The position numbers and the translations under genes are program-made. This document shows positions 12,297-24,159 of a stretch of DNA of 64,000 nucleotides, piece by piece (position 1 is the first letter of the stretch; each line of letters starts with the position of its first letter). Source of the DNA: Argentina anserina (taxonomy: Eukaryota; Streptophyta; Magnoliopsida; Rosales; Rosaceae); the NCBI RefSeq assembly GCF_933775445.1, contig NC_065876.1:7502001-7566000 (forward strand). The letters are read 5' to 3'. A model generated the notes under the pieces. It saw nothing but the letters and a program-made list of their open reading frames with translations. It was not told the origin of the DNA and did no database searches.

Positions 12297-12548
12297 ATGG
12301 CAATGACTCATTTGTGCTCTTCTGCTTCCTTGTTTTACATGTCCTGGTTCACCAAAAATGCAACTCTTTCTTCACCTATCCAATTTCCTCAGCAAAAGGT
12401 CTTTAGATTTAATATGCTGTGTATGCCCAGGGATACTATTGAACATTCTGGTAATGAATTTGGTGGTCTTCCTGAAAAACATTACTATCATAGAGAATCA
12501 GGTAGTACTGGTACTGATATCTCCAAGACACTGATCATAGTAGGGTAG
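12297..12548 (+). pseudogene. Truncated tandem copy of the first exon of the phosphoglycerate mutase-like gene
   Basis: The frame from ATG 12297 matches the N-terminal part of the intact gene at 13302, sharing blocks such as KNATLS-PIQF, PRDTIEHSGN and KHY--RE. It then meets a stop (TAG, 12546-12548) exactly where the intact protein has its RHG catalytic motif. A 9-13-bp deletion and substitutions have removed that motif. No downstream exons follow before the intact gene begins about 750 bp later. This is therefore a partial tandem duplication with no catalytic capacity. A short peptide could still be made, because the frame itself is open. Confidence 0.75.
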
Positions 12549-13301
12549 AGGAGTACTAGTTAAACAAGATGCATATAAAAAAAATAGAGGAAAAAGGAAG
12601 AAGAACAATATTTAGAACTATAGATATAGCTATCGAATGTAATGCCTGCAATTACATGCATGGTTAACTTATGAAAGAGGACCAAGAAATGTTGCAGATT
12701 AATAGCAATTATTTTCCTGTATCACTGTTCCATTTAGATTTTAATCTAGTCACTAATTAACAAAAACTTATTTCACCCTGACTTTTCCTAGAATCAAATG
12801 GGATATACTCATATACCTATACTTCTCTTCATACTCAGCTCCCTCAACAACTCGATCATCCCAGAAGACATATCAAGGGACCCAAAGCAACTATGAAGAA
12901 TAGGTCCCCTCTAGTTAGGACAAAATTCTTGGCCTGGGAGGGAATCACCTAACTCCATATCCATCGTTCTGTCCAAGCCAATGAACCAGTCACACAATTC
13001 ACAACCAAACAAAACTCAGAAAAAAGGCCCTCCCCCATTTTTCACCACATAAAGTACATACCAATTAGATAGAGTTCAAACCTACTTACACACCAGGAGC
13101 ACTTGATTTGAATTGACATTTGATGTATGTGATGGTGCATGTACGTACATTATTAAATCTCCAAGAAGAAAATTGGAGCTGTGTTTCCCTTTGAAACTGA
13201 GGCAGGCTCAAGTAGCCCTCCATCTTGGACCGTATTGCAGATGCCATGCATATATCTGATAAGAAGTAGTTCAAACTAATGGTCGATCAGTTCTACTACT
13301 C

Positions 13302-15081
13302 ATGGCAATGAATCATCCATGCTTTTCTGCGTCCTTGTTTTCCTTCCCCAAAAATGCAACTCTTTCTACGCCTATCCAATTTTCTCAACAAAGGATTAAT
13401 GGCTGCAATATAATCCAAGCCTGTGCAATCCCTAGGGATACCATTGAACATTCTGGTAATGGCTATTCTAGTTTTCCTCAAAAGCATTACTCCAATAGAG
13501 AGACAGCAGGTACTAGTACTAGTACCAACAAAGCTCCACCTCCAAGGCCCCGCCGGATAATCTTGGTTCGGCATGGACAGAGTGAAGGAAATGTGGATGA
13601 AGGTGTTTATACAAGAGTTTCTGATCCAAAGATTGGATTGACAGAGAAAGGTGTGGCTGATGCTGAGACATGTGGGAGGAAGATAAGGGAGATGCTTGAG
13701 GAAGACCAAGTGCATAATTGGAAGGTTTATTTTTATGTGTCTCCTTATAAAAGAACAGTTGACACACTCAAGGGTTTAGGGAAAGCATTTGAGCGATCAA
13801 GAATTGCTGGGATGAGAGAAGAGCCTCGCTTAAGAGAGCAAGATTTTGGTAAGTGAACGCCATTTAAGCCTCATGAAGCATGCTAAGTTTATCCTTCGCA
13901 TTCTAAGCTGATACTGGCATGTTGTACTGTTATCTGTGCTAGATAGTCAATGTAGCACTAAAACGTAATGTCTAGATTCATATTAAGAAACTAACAGGCT
14001 AAGTTATCTGGTAAGTAGAAAACTTGTCCCTGAAATTTGTTCTACATGTACATTTAACTAGAGAAGTTTCCCTTAATTTGGCTTTGCTACACTACTCTAC
14101 CAAAGGGAATTTTCAGGACAGGGAGAAGATGAGAGTGGAGAAAGCTATCCGCATGCGCTATGGTCGATTCTTTTACCGGTTTCCTAATGGAGAATCTGCA
14201 GCTGATGTTTATGACAGGATCACAGGTATGGTTTCTCTTTAACTCATTGAATTGATCACATTGGGTTTATTAAGACAAATGGTTTCCAGACTTTGAAGCA
14301 ATATACTGTTTTCACTGCAGGATTCAGAGAAACACTGAAATCAGATATCGATGTCGGACGGTTTCAGCCTCCGGGGCAGAGAAACCAAAACATCAACTTG
14401 GTGATAGTTTCACATGGCCTAACTCTAAGGGTGTTTCTGATGAGATGGTACAAATGGACAGTGGAGCACTTTGAGAGACTGAACAACTTTAGTAATGGAA
14501 GCATGGTGGTTATGGAAAGAGGCTATGGTGGAAGGTACTTATTTTCCTACTTGCCAAATATGCAGGATCCTCCTCAGTATAGAGTGCTACTTGACTAGGA
14601 CAGTAAATTTCAGGAAAAAAAGTGCAAAAGATATTTGGGAATTAAATCAGGTTTGAACCCGACGTGAATCGAACACGCAACCTTCTGATCTGGAGTCAGA
14701 CGCGCTACCATTGCGCCACGGATCCCTTGATGTTAATGTTGTCTTCTAACTAGGTTACAATCACAGGTACAGTTTGTCCATGCACCACACAGAAGAAGAG
14801 CTAAGAGAGTTTGGATTGTCAGATGAAATGCTAACTGATCAGGAATGGTAGGTGAACCAGAAGCTAGTTGATGATTACTACAGTTTTGTTTCTCTCATTG
14901 TTCCAACTCCTTGGTGAGTCCTTTCTGTTTTAACTGATAATATGTTTGTTTCTTGGGTTGTGAAAAATGGCGTAGGCAAAAATATGCAAAACCTGGGGAG
15001 CTGAACTATGATTGTCCAACGATAAATTCCTTCTTCACCCACTTCGGTGAAGATGATGATGGTGCAGCCAAGGACCAGTAA
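13302..15081 (+). CDS. Phosphoglycerate mutase-like protein (AT74/AT74H type), five exons
   Basis: This is a histidine-phosphatase superfamily protein of 355 residues. I join exons 13302-13848, 14106-14225, 14321-14534, 14767-14847 and 14976-15081; all junctions are GT/AG and phases agree. The catalytic RHG motif is at residues 90-92, the proton donor is in the EEPRLREQDFG segment (173-183), and the second catalytic His is in VSHG (252-255). The C-terminal part matches what I know of plant AT74H-type proteins, which are cytosolic or organellar phosphatase-like proteins of unproven substrate rather than glycolytic mutases. The first 80 residues are Ser/Thr-rich and could be a targeting sequence (inference). 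The ATG at 13302 is the first in frame; Met3 is an alternative. Retention of intron 3 would end the protein early at 14598. A minus-strand tRNA-Trp gene lies inside that intron. Confidence 0.88.
14654..14725 (-). tRNA. tRNA-Trp (CCA)
   Basis: Read on the minus strand, this is a 72-nt tRNA starting GGATCCGTGGCGCAATGGTA. The anticodon arm reads CTGACTCCAGATCAG, giving anticodon CCA, and the T arm is GGTTCGATTCACG-like (GTTCGATTC). The acceptor stem pairs GGATCCG with the 3' end before the discriminator A. The gene has no intron. It sits antisense inside intron 3 (14535-14766) of the phosphoglycerate mutase-like gene. Confidence 0.95.
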
Positions 15082-15397
15082 GTTAGAAGTTTGTTTATAT
15101 CATTGATTACTGAAGCAGACATCGATAATGGTTCATCTAATATATTCTTTGTAGTTCTGTATGAACATCCAAATTAATTCATTAACAACGTCTTACTGAA
15201 GAAAAACCAGAAACCAGAGCCCGAGAATCGATCAGTTTTTTTCTTCCTTGCGAATGACTGAGTGATTTCTACAATTCTACAAACTCAATATGCACGGTTT
15301 CAGTGTTTTGGAAAGAATCATGTTTTGCTAATAAGTGTAAAAAAGTAAGACAGCTAAAACAAGAAGACATATTGGAAAAAAGAAAAAAAAATTGGAA
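15082..15397. other. 3' flank of the phosphoglycerate mutase-like gene
   Basis: This is probably 3' untranslated and intergenic sequence. No further gene is seen before the tRNA-Ala gene. Confidence 0.4.
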
Positions 15398-15470
15398 TGG
15401 AGATGCGGGGTATCGATCCCCGTACCTCTCGCATGCTAAGCGAGCGCTCTACCATCTGAGCTACATCCCC
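15398..15470 (-). tRNA. tRNA-Ala (AGC)
   Basis: Read on the minus strand, this 73-nt gene starts GGGGATGTAGCTCAGATGGT and has the anticodon loop CTTAGCATG (anticodon AGC), a GTACGGGGATCGATACCCC T-arm region, and ends TCCA. It begins 317 bp after the stop codon of the phosphoglycerate mutase-like gene. The small plus-strand frame across it is only a shadow. Confidence 0.95.
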
Positions 15471-18231
15471 ATTTATCACTTGGTAACAGATTAGAAATTC
15501 AAGATTTAAATATTGTTAGTTTTCTATGAAATAAATTAAATTTGTGCAGAAATATTGTTAGTTTCTGCACAAATTTATTGTTAGTTTTTACATCCCCATT
15601 TATTGTTGGTTTCTGGTTTTTCTTCAGTAATACATAATACATTATTAATTTATTACCATTGAAAAATAGAAGAAGATAGGTTATGGAAAGATTCTTAGAT
15701 ACAGTATCAGGAAAATATTTTGTATACTTGTTGCAAAAGAAAATTAAACTAATATAAGAATGTATCACCTAGACGGCTAGACCATCCCAAAAAGAGAAGA
15801 AGAGCAATCTACGATGAGTGATCAGTGCTGTATCTGCTCGGAAAGCTTAAACTCGGAGTAGCAGGTTTCCGAGACAGCTTGTAAGTCTAGGTTTCACAAC
15901 CAGATTGCTGCCGCGGCAGGAGGAGTCTGTATACCTTTCCCTAAGCTTCTTCCTCATCCTTCTCGCCATCGTCATTATAGTACACATGTTAGAGTCTCAG
16001 GGGATTCATATGTTTTTGGGAGGTAGGGAAGCAACGATTCAACATCAATATATTTTATGACTAGTGGAGGAATTTTCTTAATTCAATTTATATAATTAGT
16101 AAAGACTTATTTTATGTGTCGTGCATTACTATTCTTCTAACTCTTCGTAGGATTTCTGCTTTGCTTGTGGCAAGGTTAGCTTGCCTGTGCTGAATATGAG
16201 TGTACTGTTGGAACTTGGAACCTAAGGCAGCCACACTAAACCAATGTTGCTTTCTTTGGAGCCTCAGCTGGCTCTGCCTTCTAATGCACTAGCACTTTCT
16301 CCGGTGGAACTTTAAAAAATCAGAGATGTCTGACGAGAAGCCAAAACAATACATGAAGATTATCTTCTATTAGTTGGACCGAGCATGGGAAGGAAGGTTA
16401 GAAACACGTTTCTGTGAAGTGTGTGCAGGGAAAGAAGATAGACTGGTATATGCCGCTGAGGCTTCACTCATACAACTAATCAACTTTTATGCATTGCTTC
16501 AAGTTTATACCGCTCAGCAGATAGGTATGCTAGTTTTTTTGTGTATAAAGTCGAAGAAACGTCCTGCTGATAGTCAAATCAATGGATGTAAGTTATTCTT
16601 TGGAGAAGATGAAAGGAAAGACAGGCCCTATAATCAACTTGAAACTAAGGATACCTGGGATAGCACTAAGCTGGAGAAGGTGTAAGCATTCATTCTGGTA
16701 ACTCGGCATAACAGGGATTTCAGAGACCTCAAGAGTCCTCACCAGTCTGTTGAAATCTAAAAAGTGCGAGCACGACATAACCAATATCCCCAATAGAAAC
16801 GCCGTATATTAAATCCACAGAAAGCTCACACTCAAGTTGTTCCTTACAACAGCTAAATTACTAAAGAAAAATTCAATTACATTCCAACACCAAACGCCAG
16901 CAGGCCGTAAATAAATACAAAATTGTCTTCTTCAACGCAGTATCAGATGCTCTAGAATCAAAAGTATAGACAAACAGCCTTGAAAGGTCGGTTACAAAAA
17001 GAGTATATTGGCAATAGTATTGTTCTTTGTCAACTTGACATGAGACATGCTGCAATAATCCAATAAGAACCAGCAAGTTTTCTGGCGACCATGGAAGCAC
17101 CAGAGCACTTGCCTGGAGCTGATTTCCAATCTCGGTCAAAATCCCAAGTTTTCTCTAGAGCTGCACAAATTTAAGGGAAATGTTAGATCTTAAACATTGC
17201 AAGCTGCAACCGAATAATACAGTAACAGCCTCTATTCTCACTAACAAGGCTTTTCTTGCAACTACAGTTCCATAAGCTTGTTGTTGCACAGTGAAAGAAA
17301 AAAGGAGGGTAATGACACACAAACAAGATATACTTGGATAAAAAACTAAACATAGTTGTAGGTAGCAAACCCTGGTTTTATTAATGTGACAAAACTAAAT
17401 GATACACAGTACAGGCTTTTCTGTAGAATTGCAAAATATCGAAAGAAAAGCTCAAGAGATCAACAACAGTGTATGATGTGCATCCATGAATAGGGAATTA
17501 GGGACGTTCAACACCATACCACAGATCCTTCACTTCCAACACCATTATGAAATCCTCCTGACTACCCTATCCACACTACCAACAAACGAGCAACACAACA
17601 TCTCCACAAGGGCAAGGTGTTTTTTTCTCCCTTTAAATTGAACATACTACTTCTCAACAAGTATACACGTGCATCTCAAGAGACACGTCCACTGCCAACA
17701 ACCAAATCAAACCATCTTTTCTGCACTTTTGAACAACATAACATTGGTAACATGGCCAAAATCAGTTACGGAAACCAGGATATGACCAAATATACATGTT
17801 AAAATCATCAAAAACAACCGTATAGAAGAAGCAACTCCCCATGTAGAACCATCAGGCGAAATATCTCATCTCATTCAACATAAAATCACTATAATAAATC
17901 AGTCCCATACTTCCATTTAGCATGAACAAAGAAGATTCATACTTCCATCAAACCGGACTTAACATGCAATTCTCTGAATTTGATCTCAAAACAGAACAAA
18001 AGTTGAACAAATATAACTTGTCTCTATAGCCTTTTCCAACCTCACCCCGGGTCCATCCCATCAAACTAGAATTTCATCAGGGGATTCCCACCTTGGTTTA
18101 GATAGTAAGAAGACCACAATATCACCGACTAAGATTAAATGAGACTGCAGTGAACAGGAGGAGGTAAATAGAGAGAGAAAAACAGACCAGTAGAGCATCA
18201 TTTCCTGCATACAGGACTCTGTTAACTTCTA
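15471..18231. other. Noncoding region; possible 3' UTR of the BTB gene at its right side
   Basis: Nothing here is recognisable as a protein gene. Frames at 16374-16685 (+) and 16873-17139 (-) have no family signature. The stretch from about 16,850 to 18,231 lies directly downstream of the minus-strand BTB gene and could contain its 3' untranslated exons: a GTCTGT donor-like site follows GCTCTACTG on the minus strand near 18,188. That is inference only. Confidence 0.35.
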
Positions 18232-20347
18232 TTACTTCTCAACGGTTGCAGCTGTGATTCGTAATGGTGGTGGTCTTTCCTGCTCCCCATTCCGCCCCCA
18301 AAAGGATCGCCTCCACCAAACTTCAAATCCTCTCTGTATATTTGGGCAATCTTCGCCAGAGTTTAAGAACCGGTTAAACCAAGCGAGCAAAATTTCTTGT
18401 TGCCACGCTAAAGGCAGGGTAAGAATTGTGTTGCTTAGACCATCCTCAATCAAGTGCCTATCAAGGCCTCTTGATGCCCTCCTCATCCATCCAAAATCAT
18501 CATAAAATGGCACCAACCATGTACGCAAAAGCAAGAACCTCACATCCTTGGAAGCCAACAGCTGCCCCTTTCCAATACCAACAAAGAGTCTAGCTGTAAC
18601 TCTACTAACCTCGTATCTATGAACTGCAGCCACTTTAGAATGTGATTCAGACAACTCAGTTTGCGATGCCCATGTTTTCAAGAAATCCTCAGCCATTTGT
18701 CTGTCAATCAGAATATCCAAAATCCAATGCAAATTATCCGCTTGCCTTGCAATTTGTCCCACATCTTTCAAGTCCGACTCTGCTGCCCGAGAAAAATGGT
18801 GGCAGAGCAATTGCAAACACCCATCACAAGCCGAGTACAATGACTCTTTCCTTAGTTCATTATGAGATGAATTCTCACGAAGCATCTTAGTCACCAATCC
18901 TTTCATCTCACGCCTCGCCTTTTCATCCTTTCCTTCAAGAACCACATGCAGAAGCTTTACTAAAACTTCTTCATTGTCATTCCCCTCCTCATTCCCATTA
19001 GCCACTTCCAACGACACCCTCTTCAACACTTCCCCAGCTCCAACACCTTCAAGCCGGAGCTCCGACAACAATGATGCCACCTTCTCCTCTTCATCCTCCG
19101 CCCACGGCGCCGCCTCCAAGTATTCCAAACAAGATAAAACACCAGCATCAAACCCAACTGCCGCAGAAACCTACACCACACACAACAACACCCGCATCAT
19201 GGAAAGATTCAGCATTTTCATTTTCGCTCCGCTATACATAACTCAACTAAAAAACCAAATTTCAACAACTAGGTACATTTCAAATACATAACCCTACTTA
19301 CTGAAAACAGCTACATTATCAGAACTATAACTTTCTTCCTATGCAATCCAACGTAACTAAACAAGTTCTCACCTTTAAAATCCCAAGCACTTTAGGAACA
19401 TCCTCCTTCATTAGTCTCTTCCTCAGATCCTTACAATACATCAACCTCAGAGCCTCAATGTAAACCTCCACGTCATCACACTCAGCAATCTCCACATTAT
19501 ACGGAGGCGACGAAGACGGCGTCGTCCTCTGCTGCTTGACCCACCTGTCCGAGAGCTTCACGGCGAAGAACCTGCTGTGCGCGACGAGAATCGGACGGTG
19601 CAGACTCATCTGCACACTGAACCCGTCTTTAGCGCTCAACGTCAGCTTGATGTCACTATTGGTCGGGTCATTGAACTGGTTCCCGGGGCTCCGACAACTC
19701 AAGAGGTCCGAAACCCGCTGCATCATCAGGGCCTTCTTGTCCGGGACCAGACCCGCCACGTGGGTCCTCGGCGGCGGCGGCGGCGCGGCGACGCCGTTGT
19801 GGTGGATCTGGGCGGGTTTGGGGTGGGCCATTTCGGGCTCGCTGGCCATCATTTCGAAGAGGGTGGGGCTGGACCGCGGCGGCGGCGGTGGCGGCGACAT
19901 TGGGTTGAGCAGGCCCGCTGTGAGCATGCTGTTGAAACGAGTGAAGCTCGAGTTGAACGAGTCGTTCTGGCCGCCGTTGGTCGGAGAAGGAGTGAAGTCC
20001 ATCACTGGGGATAAGCTCCCCGGCGAGAATCGGATCCTGAACGACGACGACGGCGAAGAAGCAGAAGAAGAAAAAGTGGTAGTGTTATTCGAAGACGGGT
20101 AGCTCTGAGCCGGGTTAGGGTCAATGGGTAGTCCGCCGCGGCGGGAATGTGTCTGGGAGGGGATGGGTTTGGAGGCAGGGCAGCACCAGGAGTTCTCGGA
20201 GGAGATAATCGTCGGCGGGTCGAACTTCCGGGTCGGGTTGCAGCGTCTGGGCTTGGGGGGTGGTTGATGGGTGTGAGCTTTGAGAGAACTCAGAGAAGTA
20301 GTAGTAGAAGTAGCAGTAGTAGTAGTAGTAGATGTGGCTGTTGCCAT
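18232..20347 (-). CDS. BTB/POZ domain-containing protein (At1g63850-like), two exons
   Basis: The 637-residue product is encoded by exon 1 (20347-19373, 325 codons) and exon 2 (19170-18232, 313 codons with stop). They are joined in phase 0 by a 202-bp intron with GTGAGA donor and GTGTAG acceptor. Residues 1-225 are low complexity: Ser/Thr runs at the N terminus, from a microsatellite, then Pro-rich tracts. A BTB fold follows at about 228-325 ([34 protein letters not shown]). Exon 2 gives the Leu-rich helical C-terminal half ([19 protein letters not shown] ...) shared by this plant subfamily. BTB proteins often act as substrate adaptors for CUL3 ubiquitin ligases. Whether this subfamily does so is not shown by sequence. 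A GA dinucleotide tract lies upstream at 20510-20525. Confidence 0.9.
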
Positions 20348-20509
20348 GAAATTGAGATTAAAAATGAGATGGGAATGGAGTTTATGTTGTCATCTAGTTG
20401 AGGGAGAACAGTGAACTAAAAAATGGCGGGGTAAACGAGAAGGGGATGGTTTCAGTAAAAATAGAGGCATCAACGAGAGAGACTAATCCGGCAGTGGTTT
20501 GTTTGTATT

Positions 20510-20525
20510 AGAGAGAGAGAGAGAG
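20510..20525. repeat. (GA)n tract upstream of the BTB gene
   Basis: Eight AG/GA repeats lie 163-178 bp upstream of the BTB start codon. On the gene's strand this is a CT tract, a common feature of plant core promoters and 5' leaders. A promoter role is inference. Confidence 0.45.
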
Positions 20526-20633
20526 TAAGGTGTTTCATGTTTGATGGAATGACGATCCAAGTTTGGTGCTTTAATCTGTTTTCTTGATGACTCCGCTGGG
20601 GAAAAAAGGTCGGAGCTTTGAAAGTGTCGGGAG

Positions 20634-20885
20634 TCAAAAAGGGTGACAGGAATGGCTTTGGCTTTGTCTTTGGCTATGGGGGTTTTGGGAGTTTCTTTGT
20701 TTCTTTATGAGAGATGCTGCTGATGAAGAAGAAGAAGAAGAAGAATCGGCATTGCTTGAATTAGTGGGAATCATGGTGTGACAGTTGTGTGTTTTGGGTT
20801 TGTGATTTGGTTTTGGTATCTGGCTGCCTCCATGGATCAGGGGCACTCCCTTGGTCGACGTTCCTACAGGGGCATTGGGATCCAA
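20634..20885 (-). other. Upstream open frame in the BTB gene leader region (83 codons)
   Basis: The frame begins MDPNAPVGTS, has a Ser run, and ends 286 bp before the BTB start codon. If transcription starts above 20,885 it would be an upstream open reading frame that could dampen translation of the BTB protein. Its composition (Ser, Asn, Gln, Pro) has no family match, and it may be incidental. Confidence 0.25.
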
Positions 20886-23488
20886 TGGATGATTTGGTTT
20901 CTCTTATTATGATTTTGGAGATGGTTTTGGTGATCTCGTTTTGTCTCCAATTAAATATGTGGGGTTGGAATTAGATCATGATTGGACATGATATAAATAT
21001 CGTCTAGTGCATATTGCTTAAATCTGTTCTAAATATCACACATGTGTATGACTAGTAATCATAAATATTAAGTAATTTATAGTTAGTCGATATGTATGAA
21101 GTTCACGCCTAGATTTGCAGATTACTTAATGTTGTTTTAGGAATGATTGTTGCGAGCCTATGACATGAACAATTGCTTAATACTGTCCTTGCCATTTTTC
21201 ATCCTTGCATGTGCATCATCAATGGCAATGGATCATGTCACATACAAATACTAAAGGCTAAATGTAATTAAATTAATTTTGTCACGAGAGTACTTAGAAA
21301 CTTAGTTCTGCAACCAATTCCTAGTAGCAAGTTAGGTTCTTGTATTGGTAATCCATGTTCAGCAATCAATACTGAAAATGATTGAGAGACACCAGGGAGA
21401 CCAGCAACTTCGAGTATACAGAAAAAGAGCCTAAAGCCCTCAAGTATGCACATGAATGCAATACCCACCCATTCTAATTGCAACTGTTCATCAAGCAAAT
21501 ATTCTTGACACGTCCCTATTTTGCAAATTTTCTAGCTCTGCCCCAATGGTTTTATTCATCGTGCATGCATTAAGGAGGGTTGAACACTCCAATACTTTTT
21601 CTTATCTAAAAGATAATGAGACATATATTGTATACAGAGATCGGTTGATTAATAATTTAATAGCTCTACATACTTCAATCGGTTAATTGTGATGTTGTCA
21701 TATCGATGCATTAACTCGAAACCATGGTAGACAGCTCCCTACAATAATCTACTCAAACATAATCGAGATGAGCTTGATTTGTTTCTAAGCTAGATGAAGG
21801 GTTGGCTGTTAATATACGTGGGACTTAAGTTGTGTGCATCACGTAGGAGAAAGTTTAGTGGGTGCTCAAATCACAAAGCAGATCGATCCCTCTCTGTATC
21901 TAGTTTATAAGTTAGAACGAAAGACAAAAAGGATGCTCGGCTATTATTACAAGAAATACTATATTGAATTGCTAATTGTAAACTCTGCTTTATCGTCTTT
22001 AATTGATGCCTTTGTCATTCTAGGCTTATGTGATGTGCCCTTACCTCTCTCTCTCTCTCTCAAGTTCATATAAAAAAATTCTGAGGATCTGTCATTGGGC
22101 CAATCAGCCAAATTCTATGTTATGTTATTGATTTGCTAAGGTATATTATGCAAAAAGAAAACACTATTTTCCCCTACTTCAACGAAGAAAAAAAAGAACC
22201 CGGCCTGTTAGATTTGTTGTATAAGAGATATGGACACAAAATAATGACTAAAGCTACATCTATTTCTCTTCATCAGAAAGTCAACATACTTGAAATCTTG
22301 AAAACATAAATTAATAGTAAATCCACTATACATCTTTCATTCTCAACCACGATTCAGCCCTGGACACAACATGAGTTTCAATATCTCTGATAAAACATAC
22401 ACGGCTTGACACTAAAAAAAAATTAAATAAATAAGTGCAATAATAGGGAGATTACTTTTTGCTTGCAAGCATCTGAAAACCCAACAACAAAAACATATGG
22501 AAACACCAAAAAAAGGAAAGAGCAATGATCTTAGCATGAGGGAAGATAACACTATCTTCTGCAATAAGGTTTAAAGTCTACTTAAATAACTTAATTTTTC
22601 AAAATATTATACACTAACTAAAACATTTAAGAGGAGTCCCTGCAATATTATTTAAAACTTATGATTGTTATAATAGTTTAGCGAATTTGATCTAAAAAGA
22701 TGGCTTCATCAATTAGTCTGTTATACTGATCAAACATTTAAGGCATTATAGCACCTCATGGCACATAGGGTTTCAATACTTGTCTATCATATTTTTCACA
22801 CAAAATCAATAAGTAAGAAATCTCAAATAAAACCAAAAGCTTACATAATGTAAGGAAGTACTCGCCTATTTGTTCCAGAGTTGCACAATGTGTTATGGAG
22901 AAAAAGAAAAACAATAAACAGGAACAAAGCATGAGAACTAAAACGGAAAAAACTAACTATCCAATGAGATCAACCTTACAAAACACTATAGTTTCAAAAG
23001 ATTGCATAACGGGTAACAAAATACGCACACCCCAAATTATAGTTTATTCTTAAACATACCAATAATTAAGTGAATTCTACCTTTATGTTCTAAATAACAA
23101 AAAAAGGCCGAAGTGCACTCCTACACCAATTTGATTGGCGACATCAGTAACCTAGTACAAAGCTAATCAAGTATAAAACATATAAGCGTATAGATATATC
23201 AAACTTCATATGGAACATCAACGTAAAGATAACGTTCACCAGTAAATGGCTTTCCCAAGTTGAATAAAAGCGAATGTCAAGAACCCATAATATGAGTTTT
23301 AAAATAAGTCATAGAAATCCAGAAAACATATCCAAAAGAAAGACACATGCAATGAAAACCCATGACCAACCATAAACTGAAACAAACTCACCTTAAATGA
23401 GTCCAAACATTAGCGAATCAAGAACAACAACCTATAAAAAAGAAAAGCCCCAATGAAATTCACTTCAAGATAACTTCATAAATACACA
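20886..23488. other. AT-rich intergenic DNA, no gene recognised
   Basis: Only short frames without recognisable content are present. A (CT)n run occurs at about 22049-22061. Nothing else can be supported. Confidence 0.45.
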
Positions 23489-24159
23489 TCAATCAAAATT
23501 TTGGCTATTAATTCTTTGAGGCACATTTATAAATAAATAAAAATCCAACTTGCGCGCAATTTTGGCACCAAATCCTTCTACCTTGACATGTTCTTTTACT
23601 TCAGTCTCTGCATAATTTGAAAAGGTACGATAAATGAAATTAACATGATGTCTATTTTAAACTAAATCGTCTAGTCAGAATTGATTGGAAAATGTAGTAG
23701 CTTATGTTAGAATTCAATCTAAACAAAGTGCATGCATATAGATAGCTAGTTAATTTCGAATCAAAATCTATTTTTAAAAGAAAAACCTATGAAATTAATA
23801 AGAGCAAGTTTTATTCCCCAAGATAGTACATGAGGAGATTAATCTGATCACATGTATAAGATTAAGAGTTGGATATGACTGCGTGATCATTAGCTTAAAA
23901 TCCAAATGATCTGTAAGAAATATAAACCAAACGTAAATTTTTTTATTCTTCCTCAGGACTTTGCGAGTAGAAAAAGCATTGTTGGTCAACAAAATTAGAA
24001 GTAAAAGCCAACATAGAACAATGGAATAGTCAAATTCCTTCACCCAATCGCAGTACTCAAATTACGTAAGTAGAGAAACACAGAACCCTCAATTTTTTAA
24101 CAGAAAAGCAATAAGCATACTTGATCAAAAGTCGTTCTTGATGACAGCAGTTGTCCCAT
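23489..24159 (-). CDS. Possible two-exon micro-protein gene (51 aa), unrecognised
   Basis: On the minus strand ATG 24159 opens a 13-codon exon (24159-24121, MGQLLSSRTTFDQ) that ends at a GTATGC donor. After a 515-bp intron, the acceptor GCAGAG leads into 23605-23489, which continues in phase with TEVKEHVKVEGFGAKIARK and stops at TGA (23491-23489). The codon content is far less AT-biased than the flanks, which is why I noticed it. I do not recognise the family. It could equally be two exons of a larger or decayed gene, or chance. Confidence 0.25.

Noticed and set aside
14024..14598. Separate small genes within the phosphoglycerate mutase-like locus
   Set aside because: These frames are exons 2 and 3 extended into introns; the spliced model joins them in phase with the catalytic exons.
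15303..15494. 63-codon plus-strand frame
   Set aside because: It overlaps the tRNA-Ala gene and has no other support.
16374..16685. 103-codon plus-strand frame
   Set aside because: It has no recognised motif, no clear splice partners, and sits in a likely noncoding gap.
19536..20102. 188-codon plus-strand frame
   Set aside because: It is antisense to the first exon of the BTB gene and is explained by that exon's GC-rich Pro codons.
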